Assembly: GCA_963743705.1 (NCBI GenBank) | Contig: CAVUQS010000021.1 | Location: 372,001 to 436,000 of the forward strand | Length of the DNA: 64,000 nt | Direction of reading: 5' to 3' | Source of the DNA: PALSA-243 sp963743705 | Lineage (GTDB): Bacteria > Acidobacteriota > Terriglobia > Bryobacterales > Bryobacteraceae | Shown: one piece after another, positions 40,131 to 49,588 of the stretch | Position numbering within the stretch: position 1 is the stretch's first letter | Layout: each line of letters begins with the position of its first letter | Made by a program: the position numbers and the translations under genes | Notes under the pieces: model-generated | Databases searched by the model: none | The model's input: the letters and a program-made list of their open reading frames with translations, nothing else | What the model was told of the DNA's origin: nothing

Positions 40131-42260
40131 ATGAGGGCTCTCGCACTTCTTATTTTCTCCGTCTGTCTGGCTTCGGGCGCGGCGAAACTTCCTTTGGCTT
40201 TTGAGACGAACCAAGGCCAGGCGCCGTCCGGGGAATTCGTCGCGCACACGCGCGGGTTCGCCGTGTCGCTGCGAAGCGGAAATCTGGATATGACGGCGCA
40301 GCACGGCCACGTTTCCAGCCGGCTTCTGGGCGCACGCGCCGCCTCGCCTCAGGCGGAGGAATCCTTGCCCCTGAAGGTCGGCTATTTTCGCGGGCAGGAC
40401 CCTTCCCGATGGATCAAGAATGTTCCGACCTGGTCGCGCGTGCGCTACCGCAACATCTATCCGGGTATCGACATCGTCTATTACGGCAACGCGGGCGCTC
40501 TGGAATACGATTTCATTCTGGCTCCGGGCGCGGATGCTTCGAAGATCGCGGTGCAATACAATGGCGCGCGTTCGATGCGCGTCAACGCCGCGGGCGATCT
40601 CGAGATCGAAACCGGCGACGGTCCGCTGGTGATGCACAAGCCTTCGGTTTATCAGGAAATTGGCGGAACGCGGCGTACGGTCGAGGGCAGCTACGCGCTT
40701 TCCGGCAATACGGCGCGCTTCGCGCTGGGAAGCTATGACCACGCGCGGGCGCTGGTGATCGATCCAACCATTACCTGGGGCACTTACCTATCCGCCCTGA
40801 CAGGAACCACTGAGATTGGCGAAGGCATGGTGACCGATGCCGCCGGGAACGTCTACGTGGTGGGATCGATGGTTTCGATTTACGGCGACGCCGACATTTT
40901 CTTCTGCAAATTCGGCGCTACAGGCACGCCCCTGGTGCTGAATTATTACGGCGGCAGCTATGACGACTACGGCCACGGGATCGCAGTGGACGCCACCGGC
41001 GCGATGTATCTCACCGGCGAAACCGATTCCTACGACTATCCGGCCGACTACACCTACGATCAGTACGCCGGCTACACCGACGACGCGTTCATCTCGAAGA
41101 TCGACCCCACCGGCCAGACGCTGATCTATTCTCACTTTTTCGGCGGAACGGGTAGCGATATGGCGTACGCCATCGCTCTCGATTCGGCGACCAATGCCTA
41201 TATCGCGGGCGCCACCGACTCGACGGATTTCCCCGTAAGCCAAGGCTCGGCGCAAACTGCGAATGCGGGCGGGTATGACGGCTTCGTAGTGAAGTTCAAT
41301 GCTGCCGGAACCGCGGTTTATTCCACATTTTTCGGCGGCTCGGGTAACGACGGCATCTACTCCATCGCGGCCGATTCCTCAGGCGATGTCTTCGCCACCG
41401 GTCAAACGCTCTCGACGAATTTTCCGGTCACATCCGGCGTGTATCAACCCAAGCTCAACGGCACAAGCGACGCGTTCGCCGCCAAGTTCGCGCCCGCGAC
41501 GGGCAGCCTGGTCTTTTCCACATTGCTCGGAGGCAGCGGCGACGACGCGGGCAACGCCATTGCCATCGACGGCGGGGGCGCGATGTATATCACCGGCGAG
41601 ACGCTGTCTCCTGACTTCCCGGCGAAGGGCGCGCCTCAATCCACCTATGGCGGCGCGGGCGACGCCTTCTTCAGCAAGTTGAGCGGCGACGGCCAAACGC
41701 TGATCTATTCGACTTACCTGGGAGGCTCGGGCGAGGATTACGGGAATAGCATCGCGGTCGATTCAAACGGAAATGCGTACATCACGGGAGGAACCGCCTC
41801 CACCGATTTTCCGGTGAGCGCCAACCCTTTGCAAGCTACCAATCTCGCAACCACCAACGGCATTGTGGCGGGATTGAGCCCGGACGGATCCACCGTGCTC
41901 TTTGCCACCTACCTCGGCGGCGATGGAGTGGAAGGCGCCGCGGGAGATTACGGCGTAGCGATCTCTTACAGCGCTTCGCAATCGAGCCTGGTGCTGGTGG
42001 GCGTAACTTCGTCCGATAACTTCCCGGCGACGACGGGAGCCGCGGCCACCACTTTCCTGGGCGGCAGCAGCAATGCATTTGTGGCGCAACTGACAACCGA
42101 TACGGGTGCGCCCCCGACCAGCGGCGGCGCGACCGGTTCCAACGGGCGGTCAGGGCTGGGGGTGCACCGGATCGGCGGGACGGCCGATCGCGGCTTGCCC
42201 AAGGCGCCGACACACCTGGAATTCCGCAAGCCGAAGACGAAATTGCATCCGGTGGGCTAA
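40131..42260 (+). CDS. SBBP-repeat beta-propeller protein, secreted
   Basis: The ATG at 40131 has GGGAA upstream and gives a signal peptide (MRALALLIFSVCLASGAA). Residues 18-220 form the head domain (LPLAFETNQGQAPSGEFVAH, VRYRNIYPGIDIVYYGNAGA) that precedes SBBP repeats. From about 235 on there are repeats of the form YSTFFGGSGNDGIYSIAADS, GDVFATGQTLSTNFPVT, a seven-residue-bladed propeller. Such proteins are common in Solibacter. A Gly-rich tail (TSGGATGSNGRSG) ends the protein. Function unknown, likely surface or secreted. Confidence 0.85.
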   Translation: MRALALLIFSVCLASGAAKLPLAFETNQGQAPSGEFVAHTRGFAVSLRSGNLDMTAQHGHVSSRLLGARAASPQAEESLPLKVGYFRGQDPSRWIKNVPTWSRVRYRNIYPGIDIVYYGNAGALEYDFILAPGADASKIAVQYNGARSMRVNAAGDLEIETGDGPLVMHKPSVYQEIGGTRRTVEGSYALSGNTARFALGSYDHARALVIDPTITWGTYLSALTGTTEIGEGMVTDAAGNVYVVGSMVSIYGDADIFFCKFGATGTPLVLNYYGGSYDDYGHGIAVDATGAMYLTGETDSYDYPADYTYDQYAGYTDDAFISKIDPTGQTLIYSHFFGGTGSDMAYAIALDSATNAYIAGATDSTDFPVSQGSAQTANAGGYDGFVVKFNAAGTAVYSTFFGGSGNDGIYSIAADSSGDVFATGQTLSTNFPVTSGVYQPKLNGTSDAFAAKFAPATGSLVFSTLLGGSGDDAGNAIAIDGGGAMYITGETLSPDFPAKGAPQSTYGGAGDAFFSKLSGDGQTLIYSTYLGGSGEDYGNSIAVDSNGNAYITGGTASTDFPVSANPLQATNLATTNGIVAGLSPDGSTVLFATYLGGDGVEGAAGDYGVAISYSASQSSLVLVGVTSSDNFPATTGAAATTFLGGSSNAFVAQLTTDTGAPPTSGGATGSNGRSGLGVHRIGGTADRGLPKAPTHLEFRKPKTKLHPVG

Positions 42261-42301
42261 TTTCGGGCGTAACCCTTTCGGGGCTTTAGAGTATTAAGCA
42301 T

Positions 42302-44809
42302 ATGCCCCGATTTTTCTCCGACCTGCGCTTTGCGTTTCGCAACCTGCGGCGAGCGCCTTTGTTTACAGTAGTTGCGATCGGATCGCTGGCCCTCGGCATC
42401 GGCGCCAATACCGCCATTTTCACGCTGGTAGATCAACTCCTGCTGCGCGTGCTGCCAGTCCGCGACCCGCAGCAACTGGTGATGATTTCCTCCACGGGAC
42501 CGCACATGGGCAGCAATCGTGGCACCCGCGCGGCATCCTACCCGATGTATGAGGATTTTCAGAAACAGGCGCAGGCGTTCTCCTCCGTTTTCTGCCGTTT
42601 CCTGACGCCGGTCTCGCTCAGCTTCAATGGCCGCACCGAGCGCGTCAGCGGCGAGCTGGTCTCCGGAAATTATTTTCAGGCGCTGGGGGTTAATGCAGCG
42701 CTGGGGCGCGTCTTCACCCCCGAAGCGGACGATCGCACGTACAAAGGCCACCCCTCAGTAGTTCTCAGCTATGGCTATTGGACTTCGCGCTTCGCGTCCG
42801 ACCCGAACGTGATCGGCCAGAAGATCATGGTCGACGACTACCCGATGACGATCGTCGGCGTCTCGGCGGCGGGATTTCAGGGGCTTGACCCGGCATCGAG
42901 CCCGCAGGTCCGCATTCCCATTCAGATGAAGCCGCTGATGACGCCGGGCTGGGACGATATCGGCGACCGGCGCTCGCAATGGATCCAGATGTTCGCACGC
43001 ATGAAGCCCGGCTTCACGGTGGAATCGGCGCGGGCGTCGCTGCAGCCATTGTTCATTCGGATTCTGAACGAAGAGCTGGCCGTGCCGCAGATGAAGGAGA
43101 TGAGCGCCTATTACCGCGCTGAGTTCCTGAAGCGCCAAGTGCGCGTGGAATCGGCGGCCGGAGGTTTTTCGGACTTGCGCCGCAGCTACTCTACAGCATT
43201 AATCGCGCTGATGTGCATGGTGGGGCTGGTTCTGGTGATCGCCTGTTTCAACGTAGCGAATCTGCTGATCGCGCGCAGCGTGGCGCGGCAGCGCGAAGTG
43301 GCGGTGCGTCTCGCCATCGGCGCATCGCGGCGGCAACTTCTGGGACAACTGATGCTCGAAAGCCTGCTGCTGGCGGCCGGCGGCGCGCTGGCGGGCCTGC
43401 TGCTGGCGGAGATGATGGTGCGGGCGTTGCTCGGCTTCCTGCCGCAGGGCAACGCGCCGCTGATCCTGACAGCGTCGCCGGACCTGCGCATTCTCGGCTT
43501 CAATGCGGCGATCGCCATTGCCGCCGGTCTGCTGTTCGGGCTCGCGCCCGCCTTGCAATCGATGCGCCTGAACCTGTGGACCACGCTCAAAGACCTCGCC
43601 ACCGCGGCGGGCGGCACTGGCGGCTCGTCGCGGCTTCGCAAAGGGCTGGTAGCCGCGCAAGTGGCATTTTCCTTTTTGCTGCTGGCGGGCGCCGGGCTGT
43701 TCGTCAAGACGCTGGAGAATCTGAAGGGCACGCAGACCGGATTTCATGGCATCGACAATCTGATCACCTTCCAGGTTGACCCGGCGCTGAGCGGTTATGA
43801 CGTGGCTCGCATCAATGCTCTATACGGGCGCGCATTGGACGAGATCCGCACCCTCCCCGGCGTCGAATCGGCGGCATTCTCGATCGTTCCCGTGCTTTCG
43901 GGAGGGGAATGGGACTCCGGCATGAGCGTCGAGGGTCACCGCGCCAAGGATGGCGAAGATCTGCAGGCATTCATGAACGGCGTGTCGCCCGGCTATTGGA
44001 AGACGATGGGGATTCCAATGTTAGGCGGACGGGATTTCAACCAAAGCGATGCCGGGAAGAAGACGACGGTGGCCATCGTAAACCGGAGCTTCTCGACGCA
44101 TTTCTTTGGCAATATTTCCCCCATTGGCCGCCACATCGGTTTCGGAAACAACCCGCGGACGAAACTCGACATCGAAATCGTCGGCGTGACACAGGACACG
44201 CTGTATGAAGGCCCGCGCGATGGCGTACACCGTCAAGTGTTCGTTCCATTTCTGCAACTCGATTACCCGGCGGCGGTTGCATTCTATGTACGCACCACGC
44301 GAGATTCGAACGCCATGTCGGCCGAGTTGCGGCGCAAAATCGCCGCGCTCGATCCCAACATGCCCGTCTATCAGATGCGCACGCTGGAGAATGAACTGGA
44401 CGAAACCTTGGGTACCGAGCGACTGATCGCCGCGCTTTCGGCGGCATTCGGCGCGCTGGCGACGTTGCTGGCGGCGCTCGGGCTGTATGGCGTGATGGCC
44501 TTCGCGGTGGCGCGCCGCACGCGGGAAATCGGGTTGCGGATGGCGCTGGGGGCGAGCCGCGGCCGGGTGATTTGGATGGTGATGCGCGAGGCGCTGACGC
44601 TGGTCGCGATCGGCCTCGCCATCGGCGTTCCGGCTGCGTACGGGCTGAGCAAGCTGGTGACGTCGCAGCTCTTCGGCGTGCAGCCGGCGGATTTGGGCGC
44701 AGCCGGAGCGGCGCTTGCGATCCTCTGCATGGTCGCGGCGGTTGCTGGATTTTTGCCGGCGCGGCGCGCCAGCGCCATTGATCCGATTCGCGCGCTTCGG
44801 CACGAATAG
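42302..44809 (+). CDS. ADOP-type ABC permease (MacB/FtsX fold without ATPase)
   Basis: The 835-residue permease begins with a short N-terminal extension (MPRFFSDLRFAFRNLRRAPL) and a first helix (FTVVAIGSLALGIGANTAIF). It has a MacB periplasmic core (about 40-260), an FtsX domain with three helices near 300-420, a second periplasmic domain (about 440-690) and a second FtsX domain ending FLPARRASAIDPIRALRHE. This duplicated layout without a nucleotide-binding domain nearby is the acidobacterial duplicated orphan permease (ADOP) type. The substrate is unknown; similar proteins are numerous in Solibacter. Confidence 0.88.
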   Translation: MPRFFSDLRFAFRNLRRAPLFTVVAIGSLALGIGANTAIFTLVDQLLLRVLPVRDPQQLVMISSTGPHMGSNRGTRAASYPMYEDFQKQAQAFSSVFCRFLTPVSLSFNGRTERVSGELVSGNYFQALGVNAALGRVFTPEADDRTYKGHPSVVLSYGYWTSRFASDPNVIGQKIMVDDYPMTIVGVSAAGFQGLDPASSPQVRIPIQMKPLMTPGWDDIGDRRSQWIQMFARMKPGFTVESARASLQPLFIRILNEELAVPQMKEMSAYYRAEFLKRQVRVESAAGGFSDLRRSYSTALIALMCMVGLVLVIACFNVANLLIARSVARQREVAVRLAIGASRRQLLGQLMLESLLLAAGGALAGLLLAEMMVRALLGFLPQGNAPLILTASPDLRILGFNAAIAIAAGLLFGLAPALQSMRLNLWTTLKDLATAAGGTGGSSRLRKGLVAAQVAFSFLLLAGAGLFVKTLENLKGTQTGFHGIDNLITFQVDPALSGYDVARINALYGRALDEIRTLPGVESAAFSIVPVLSGGEWDSGMSVEGHRAKDGEDLQAFMNGVSPGYWKTMGIPMLGGRDFNQSDAGKKTTVAIVNRSFSTHFFGNISPIGRHIGFGNNPRTKLDIEIVGVTQDTLYEGPRDGVHRQVFVPFLQLDYPAAVAFYVRTTRDSNAMSAELRRKIAALDPNMPVYQMRTLENELDETLGTERLIAALSAAFGALATLLAALGLYGVMAFAVARRTREIGLRMALGASRGRVIWMVMREALTLVAIGLAIGVPAAYGLSKLVTSQLFGVQPADLGAAGAALAILCMVAAVAGFLPARRASAIDPIRALRHE

Positions 44810-44864
44810 AGCCTCTCCAATTTGCGTTCGAATTCGCCGGCATTCCTGCTACAGTGGGGCGAGA

Positions 44865-45848
44865 ATGGAAAGCGGGGAGCATCTCAGCACCATCCTGCGC
44901 GGCTTCGGCGGCAAGCGCATCCTGGTGGCGGGCGACCTGATTCTCGATCGTTATTGGTGGGGTAACGCCAGCCGCCTTTCCCCCGAAGCTCCCGTGCCCG
45001 TAGTGCGGCGCGAGAGTTCGTCCAGCAGACCAGGCGGCGCGGCAAATACAGCGGCCAACCTAATGGCTTTGGGCGCAACTGCCGAACTCTTTGGAGTGAC
45101 CGGAACGGATCGGGAAGCCGAGGAATTCCACGCGGCGCTTGCGAGCGCGGGCGTTCGGGATGCGCACATCTTCACCGAACCCGGACGGCCGACGACCACC
45201 AAAACGCGCGTGATGGCATTGAACCAGCAAGTGGTGCGCGTGGATCACGAATCCGCAGCCCCCATTGGAGAGGACGTGGCTGACGAAGCCGCGGCGCGCA
45301 TTACGGAACGCCTCCCCGGCGCAGCGGCGTTGGTTTTTTCGGATTACGCCAAAGGATTTCTCACGCCCGCATTGCTCGCTGCGTGCATCGCGGCGGCGCG
45401 AACGGCGGGTGTTCCCGTGTTCGTGGATCCGAAAGGTCCGGACGCGACGCGCTATGCCGGATGTTCGCTGCTCAAGCCGAACCGGCACGAGTTGGGCGTT
45501 CTCGCCGGCATGGAAATTCACTCGCATGACGACACGCTGGCGGCGGGCAATCGACTTTCGGCCGCGATGCCGGGCGCAAAGATTCTGGTGACCGAGGGCG
45601 CCGGCGGCATGACGATGTTTGCCGCGGGCGAATTGCGCGACCGCGTAGCGGCTGCGCCGCGCCAGGTTTATGACGTGACCGGCGCAGGCGACACGGTGCT
45701 GGCGGTGATGGCGTTAGCAGCTTCGGTGGGCGCGAGCGATCGCGAGGCGATGGAAATGGCTGCCGCGGCGGCATCGATCGCCGTTGGCATGATGGGAACC
45801 GCGACGGTTTCGGTAGAGCAATTGGAGGCGTGCTTCCATCCGCGATGA
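44865..45848 (+). CDS. rfaE1: D-glycero-beta-D-manno-heptose-7-phosphate kinase domain (RfaE domain I)
   Basis: The ATG at 44865 gives a 327-residue PfkB-type sugar kinase: GGKRILVAGDLILDRYWWG, the ribokinase head SRPGGAANTAANLMALGAT, LKPNRHELGVLAGMEIH and VYDVTGAGDTVLAVMALAAS with the catalytic GAGD Asp. The order and spacing match the kinase half of HldE/RfaE. The adenylyltransferase half is absent here, so a separate gene is needed elsewhere. It makes heptose 1,7-bisphosphate for lipopolysaccharide core or S-layer glycans. It is 19 bases from the GME-like gene. Confidence 0.88.
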   Translation: MESGEHLSTILRGFGGKRILVAGDLILDRYWWGNASRLSPEAPVPVVRRESSSSRPGGAANTAANLMALGATAELFGVTGTDREAEEFHAALASAGVRDAHIFTEPGRPTTTKTRVMALNQQVVRVDHESAAPIGEDVADEAAARITERLPGAAALVFSDYAKGFLTPALLAACIAAARTAGVPVFVDPKGPDATRYAGCSLLKPNRHELGVLAGMEIHSHDDTLAAGNRLSAAMPGAKILVTEGAGGMTMFAAGELRDRVAAAPRQVYDVTGAGDTVLAVMALAASVGASDREAMEMAAAAASIAVGMMGTATVSVEQLEACFHPR

Positions 45849-45867
45849 ACGGATTGAGAGACTGGCT

Positions 45868-46848
45868 ATGAAACGAATTCTGGTGAACGGCGCCGGTGGA
45901 TTCATCGGCGGGCATCTGATCAAGCGGCTGAAAGCGGAGGGCCACTGGGTGCGCGGCGTGGATATTAAGCCGCATGACTTTGCAGCGCCGCCCGCGGACG
46001 AATTCATCCTAGGCGATTTGCGCGAGCCGGCGCTGGTGGAGCGCGTGAGCGCGGGAATCGACGAGGTGTATCAGCTCGCGGCCGACATGGGCGGCGCCGG
46101 ATACCTGTTCACCGGCGAGCACGATGCCGCGGTAATGCACAATTCCGCCACCATCAATCTCAACACGCTCGAAATCGGCTGCCGGATTGGCATCCGGCGC
46201 TACTTCTATTCCTCGTCGGCGTGCATTTATCCCGAATACAACCAGCGCGACCCGGAAAACCCGAAGTGCTCGGAGGAATCCGCGTATCCCGCGGCGCCAG
46301 ACAGCGAATACGGCTGGGAAAAGCTGTTCAGCGAGCGCTTGTACGCGGCATACAGCCGCAATCTCGGCATTCAGGTGCGCGTGGCGCGCTTTCACAACAT
46401 CTTCGGTCCCGAAGGAACCTGGTGCGGCGGCCGCGAGAAGTCGCCTGCCGCCATGTGCCGCAAGGTCGCGGAGGCGCCGGACGGCGGCGAGATCGAGATT
46501 TGGGGCGATGGCCTGCAAACGCGCTCGTTCCTTTATGTGGATGAATGCGTGGAAGGCGTGCGGCTCCTGATGGATTCGGATTTCGCCGGTCCTGTGAACG
46601 TGGGGTCAGAGGAGATGGTGACCATCAACGCGCTGGCCAGGACGATCATGGATATCGCCGGCAAGAAGCTTTCGATCAGGCACGTGCCCGGACCGCTCGG
46701 AGTGCGCGGCCGTAATTCGGATAACCGGATGATCCGCGAAGAGCTCGGCTGGGCGCCGCAGCGCTCGCTGCGCGAGGGTCTGGAGAAGACCTACGCGTGG
46801 ATTTCAGCGCAGGTCGAAGCGGCAAGGCCGGTGGCGGCCATGGTTTGA
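45868..46848 (+). CDS. GDP-mannose 3,5-epimerase-like NAD-dependent epimerase
   Basis: The 326-residue extended SDR has VNGAGGFIGGHLIKRLKAEG (NAD motif), SSSACIYPEYNQ, and Tyr-x3-Lys as YGWEKLFSERLY. The stretch GPEGTWCGGREKSPAAMCRK, typical of GDP-mannose 3,5-epimerases, carries the substrate Cys and Lys. It probably makes GDP-L-galactose or a related sugar nucleotide. Other GDP-sugar epimerases share much of this, so the substrate is likely but not proven. Together with the upstream kinase it suggests a glycan-building unit. A tRNA gene follows. Confidence 0.85.
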   Translation: MKRILVNGAGGFIGGHLIKRLKAEGHWVRGVDIKPHDFAAPPADEFILGDLREPALVERVSAGIDEVYQLAADMGGAGYLFTGEHDAAVMHNSATINLNTLEIGCRIGIRRYFYSSSACIYPEYNQRDPENPKCSEESAYPAAPDSEYGWEKLFSERLYAAYSRNLGIQVRVARFHNIFGPEGTWCGGREKSPAAMCRKVAEAPDGGEIEIWGDGLQTRSFLYVDECVEGVRLLMDSDFAGPVNVGSEEMVTINALARTIMDIAGKKLSIRHVPGPLGVRGRNSDNRMIREELGWAPQRSLREGLEKTYAWISAQVEAARPVAAMV

Positions 46849-46892
46849 CCCTGCTGTAGCCGGGGGCATACAATTGAGGGGACTGCATTTGT

Positions 46893-46969
46893 GCGCCCGT
46901 AGCTCAGCTGGATAGAGCGTTTGCCTCCGGAGCAAAAGGTCGGTGGTTCGAATCCACTCGGGCGTACCA
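46893..46969 (+). tRNA. tRNA-Arg (CCG) with CCA encoded
   Basis: The gene GCGCCCGTAGCTCAGCTGG... has an anticodon loop CTCCGGA (anticodon CCG), stem TTTGC/GCAAA, a GGTGG/CCACT T arm with TTCGAAT loop and terminal ACCA. The acceptor pairs GCGCCCG with CGGGCGT, with one G-U at the end. Its 3' half is the attachment-like repeat found again downstream. Confidence 0.93.
46920..46969 (+). repeat. Attachment-like repeat, tRNA copy (attL)
   Basis: This 50-bp 3' half of tRNA-Arg (TTTGCCTCCGGAGCA...CGGGCGTACCA) recurs at 50409-50458 and 52144-52192, the layout left by tRNA-targeting integrases. Confidence 0.8.
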
Positions 46970-47627
46970 TCTAACCCACTGATTTGGAACCACTCGATCT
47001 TGTATTCGCGTGGGCCCGTTTAGAACCGTGGACTCAACAGAATCCTTCGAAAACCAATTTATCACCTGCTGTGTATGCAATGAATTGCGCGTTCGGCGCA
47101 TTTACAGGGGCGGCCCATTTTCTTCGGGTGACTGAAAGGCCGTACGACGGCTTTGCTCTAGTCGTTCGAAGAATGGCGCGCTGAACGTGACGCATCGCGG
47201 AAGAACACGGGCGGAGCACCTCCTTTCACAAACAACTTGTAAGCCGTGGGTTCGCTGGCATGAAGCCATTGAGAGAGCTTACACGGTAGATTCCCGAATT
47301 GCGCTACGAACCGAGACGCGTTGCCGGTCACTGTAAATCATAGACTTAACGCCTATGATTTGCTAAGTAGGGGTTTTGCCTCATGCTCACTCAAGAACCG
47401 GGACAAGGGGTAAGTTCCCGGTTCAGGGGATCGGTCGTAATCCCCGGCATTACCCGCCTACTATACGAAAACCCTATTACAAAACTATTGCCCAAGGCAC
47501 CAAGCGATGGTACGCTTCTCAGCAAGCACAAGTACTATACGTACCATAATGAAATCGATAGCGGACAGAGTGGGATACGCCGGAAATCTCAAAGCAAATT
47601 CCAAGGTCCGCAAAGAGGATGCCCTAG
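46970..47627 (+). other. Intergenic region with three inverted repeats, inside island 1
   Basis: No gene is supported. Three perfect inverted repeats are seen: AAATCATAG/CTATGATTT (47335-47361), GAACCGGGA/TCCCGGTTC (47395-47424) and ATGGTACG/CGTACCAT (47507-47547). They lie within 300 bases upstream of the TadE-like gene and could be operators or RNA hairpins. Confidence 0.55.
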
Positions 47628-48161
47628 ATGAAATTGAACTCGAATTTCAAAGACGATCTCACTAGCGACCGTGAGGCGAAGGGCTCCGCTGCGGCAACGG
47701 CCGATGGCGGAGTTCGCTGGAGAATCCACTGCGACCGGAGAGGAAATCAACTCGGTCAATCGCTCATCGAGTTCTCCATAGTGGTTCCCGTGTTGCTGCT
47801 GGTTATGAGCGGCCTGGTATCCTTCGGCTTCGCGTTGCACACCGACGTGGCGCTGACCAACGCGGTCAACCTCGGGGCCCAATCTCTAGCATTCAGCCGC
47901 GGCCAAACCACCGACCCGTGCGCCACGGCCTATTCGGCCATCTCCGGCGCGGCTCCAAGTCTAATCAGCGGTCTCACCCTGAACTTCGTTATTAACGGGA
48001 CCAGCTATTCGGGGGTGACGTCCTGCACCGCCGCCGCATATAACATGGTGCAAGGCGCGAGCGCGCAGATTACGGCTTCCTATCCATGTACGCTGGCCGT
48101 GGTGGGAATGTCGTTCGCGCCCTGCGCCCTGCAATCCCAAGTCACGGAGTTGATCCAGTGA
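47628..48161 (+). CDS. TadE-like pilus assembly pseudopilin
   Basis: The 177-residue protein has a long basic N-terminal region and the TadE hallmark RRGNQLGQSLIEFSIVVPVL (residues about 37-56), that is, a Glu at +5 of the processed hydrophobic helix as in prepilin-like TadE proteins. The rest is a pseudopilin-like extracellular part with two Cys. It overlaps the TadG-like gene by one base. No other tad genes are in the window. Confidence 0.8.
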   Translation: MKLNSNFKDDLTSDREAKGSAAATADGGVRWRIHCDRRGNQLGQSLIEFSIVVPVLLLVMSGLVSFGFALHTDVALTNAVNLGAQSLAFSRGQTTDPCATAYSAISGAAPSLISGLTLNFVINGTSYSGVTSCTAAAYNMVQGASAQITASYPCTLAVVGMSFAPCALQSQVTELIQ

Positions 48162-49588
48162 TGGGCGCCGCCCACCCCCCCGCGCGCCGGAGGCACAACG
48201 GTCAGCGCGGGCAGGCGATGATCATGGTCGTTTTGTCGTTGCCCATGACGCTGAGCATGATGGCGTTGGGGATCGATCTCTCTTCGATTTACTACCACCA
48301 AACCGAATTAAATGCGTCGACCCAGGCGGCCGCTTTGGCGGGAGCCCAAGCGATGTCGCAGTCCGGAGCTACCACGGCCAGCGTAACCAGCGTCGTGACT
48401 TCATACAGCAGCGTTTCGGGGAACCAAAATGCGTACGGCAATCTGAGTGGCGTCGGCCTGATCAGCGGGTACCCGCAGCTTAAGTGCTTGAGCACGCTTA
48501 TCAGCCTGTTTGGAACTCAGTGCTACGGGCCGAATACTTCGAACGCGATCGTGGTGGCGCAGCACGTAAGGACGCCCTTGCTGTTTTTCCGTTTGTTCGG
48601 AGGCAGCACCGCCACGCTCTCCTCGGAAGCGACGGCGGCTATGAAGGGCGCGCAGCCCGGGCCATACAACGTGGCAATCGTCATCGATACCACCAGCTCG
48701 ATGAACAGTACCGACTCCGACAGCAGCTGCGACAACACGCGGATTTCCTGCGCACTCAACGGCGTCCGGATTCTGCTCGGAGGCCTGTCGCCGTGCCAGG
48801 TGACCTCGTCCAGTTGCGGGTCGGCAACGAACGGCAACGTTGCGAACTCCGTCGACCGGGTTTCGCTATTTACCTTCCCGCCCGTGAGCACGGCCACTGT
48901 AGCGGACGACTACAACTGCGGCCATAGCAGCCCGACCATCGTCAAGTACGCGAGTCCGTTTCCGGCGACTTCAACTTATCAGGTCGTTAGTTTCTCGAGC
49001 GATTACCGCACTTCCGGCAAGGCCACGTCGCTTAACACCAGTTCCAATCTCGTGATCGCCGTGGGCGCAAAGTCCGGCTGCACCGGTCTGCAAGCCATCG
49101 GCGGAGTGGGCACTAACTACCCTCAGGCGATTACGCAAGCACAGGCGGCTCTCGCGGCCGAGCGATCCTCGTATCCGGGCTCTATCAACATTATGGTGAT
49201 ATTGGGCGACGGCGATGCGAACGCGACTTCCACCAACATGCCGGGCGCCTCGACCACATCAGGAACGTACATGTCGACGGTGCAGCAGTGTCATCAGGCG
49301 GTCACCGCGGCGCAGGCGGCCACGGCGGCGGGGACCAGAGTCTACTCGGTCGCCTACGGCGCAACATCTAGTGGATGCTCCACCGACACCAAGCCAACGA
49401 TCACTCCGTGCCAGACGATGAAGCAAATGGCATCTTCGGCATCGAACTTTTTCTCCGACTACACAGCAACGGGGGGCAGCAACAGTTGCACTTCGGCGGC
49501 GCAACCGGTTACCGGTCTGGCCACAATCTTCTCGACGATCCTGATGGATCTGACCGAGGTGAAGCTGATTCCCAACGGCACAACTTAA
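48161..49588 (+). CDS. TadG-like protein with von Willebrand factor A domain
   Basis: The 475-residue protein starts at the ATG overlapping the TadE stop. Its N-terminus (RRRHNGQRGQAMIMVVLSLP, MTLSMMALGIDLSSIYYHQT) is the TadG-like anchor followed by a flp/TadG-like region. From about 180 a vWA domain begins with NVAIVIDTTSSMNST (MIDAS motif DxSxS-like, here D-T-T-S-S), and continues with SINIMVILGDGDAN. Six or more Cys in the vWA part suggest disulfides in the periplasm. Probably a surface adhesion or pilus-assembly protein. Confidence 0.82.
   Translation: MGAAHPPARRRHNGQRGQAMIMVVLSLPMTLSMMALGIDLSSIYYHQTELNASTQAAALAGAQAMSQSGATTASVTSVVTSYSSVSGNQNAYGNLSGVGLISGYPQLKCLSTLISLFGTQCYGPNTSNAIVVAQHVRTPLLFFRLFGGSTATLSSEATAAMKGAQPGPYNVAIVIDTTSSMNSTDSDSSCDNTRISCALNGVRILLGGLSPCQVTSSSCGSATNGNVANSVDRVSLFTFPPVSTATVADDYNCGHSSPTIVKYASPFPATSTYQVVSFSSDYRTSGKATSLNTSSNLVIAVGAKSGCTGLQAIGGVGTNYPQAITQAQAALAAERSSYPGSINIMVILGDGDANATSTNMPGASTTSGTYMSTVQQCHQAVTAAQAATAAGTRVYSVAYGATSSGCSTDTKPTITPCQTMKQMASSASNFFSDYTATGGSNSCTSAAQPVTGLATIFSTILMDLTEVKLIPNGTT

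Noticed and set aside
46904..47101. Minus-strand frame with RVDSNHRPFAPE
   Set aside because: It is the well-known false protein that arises from reading a tRNA gene in reverse.
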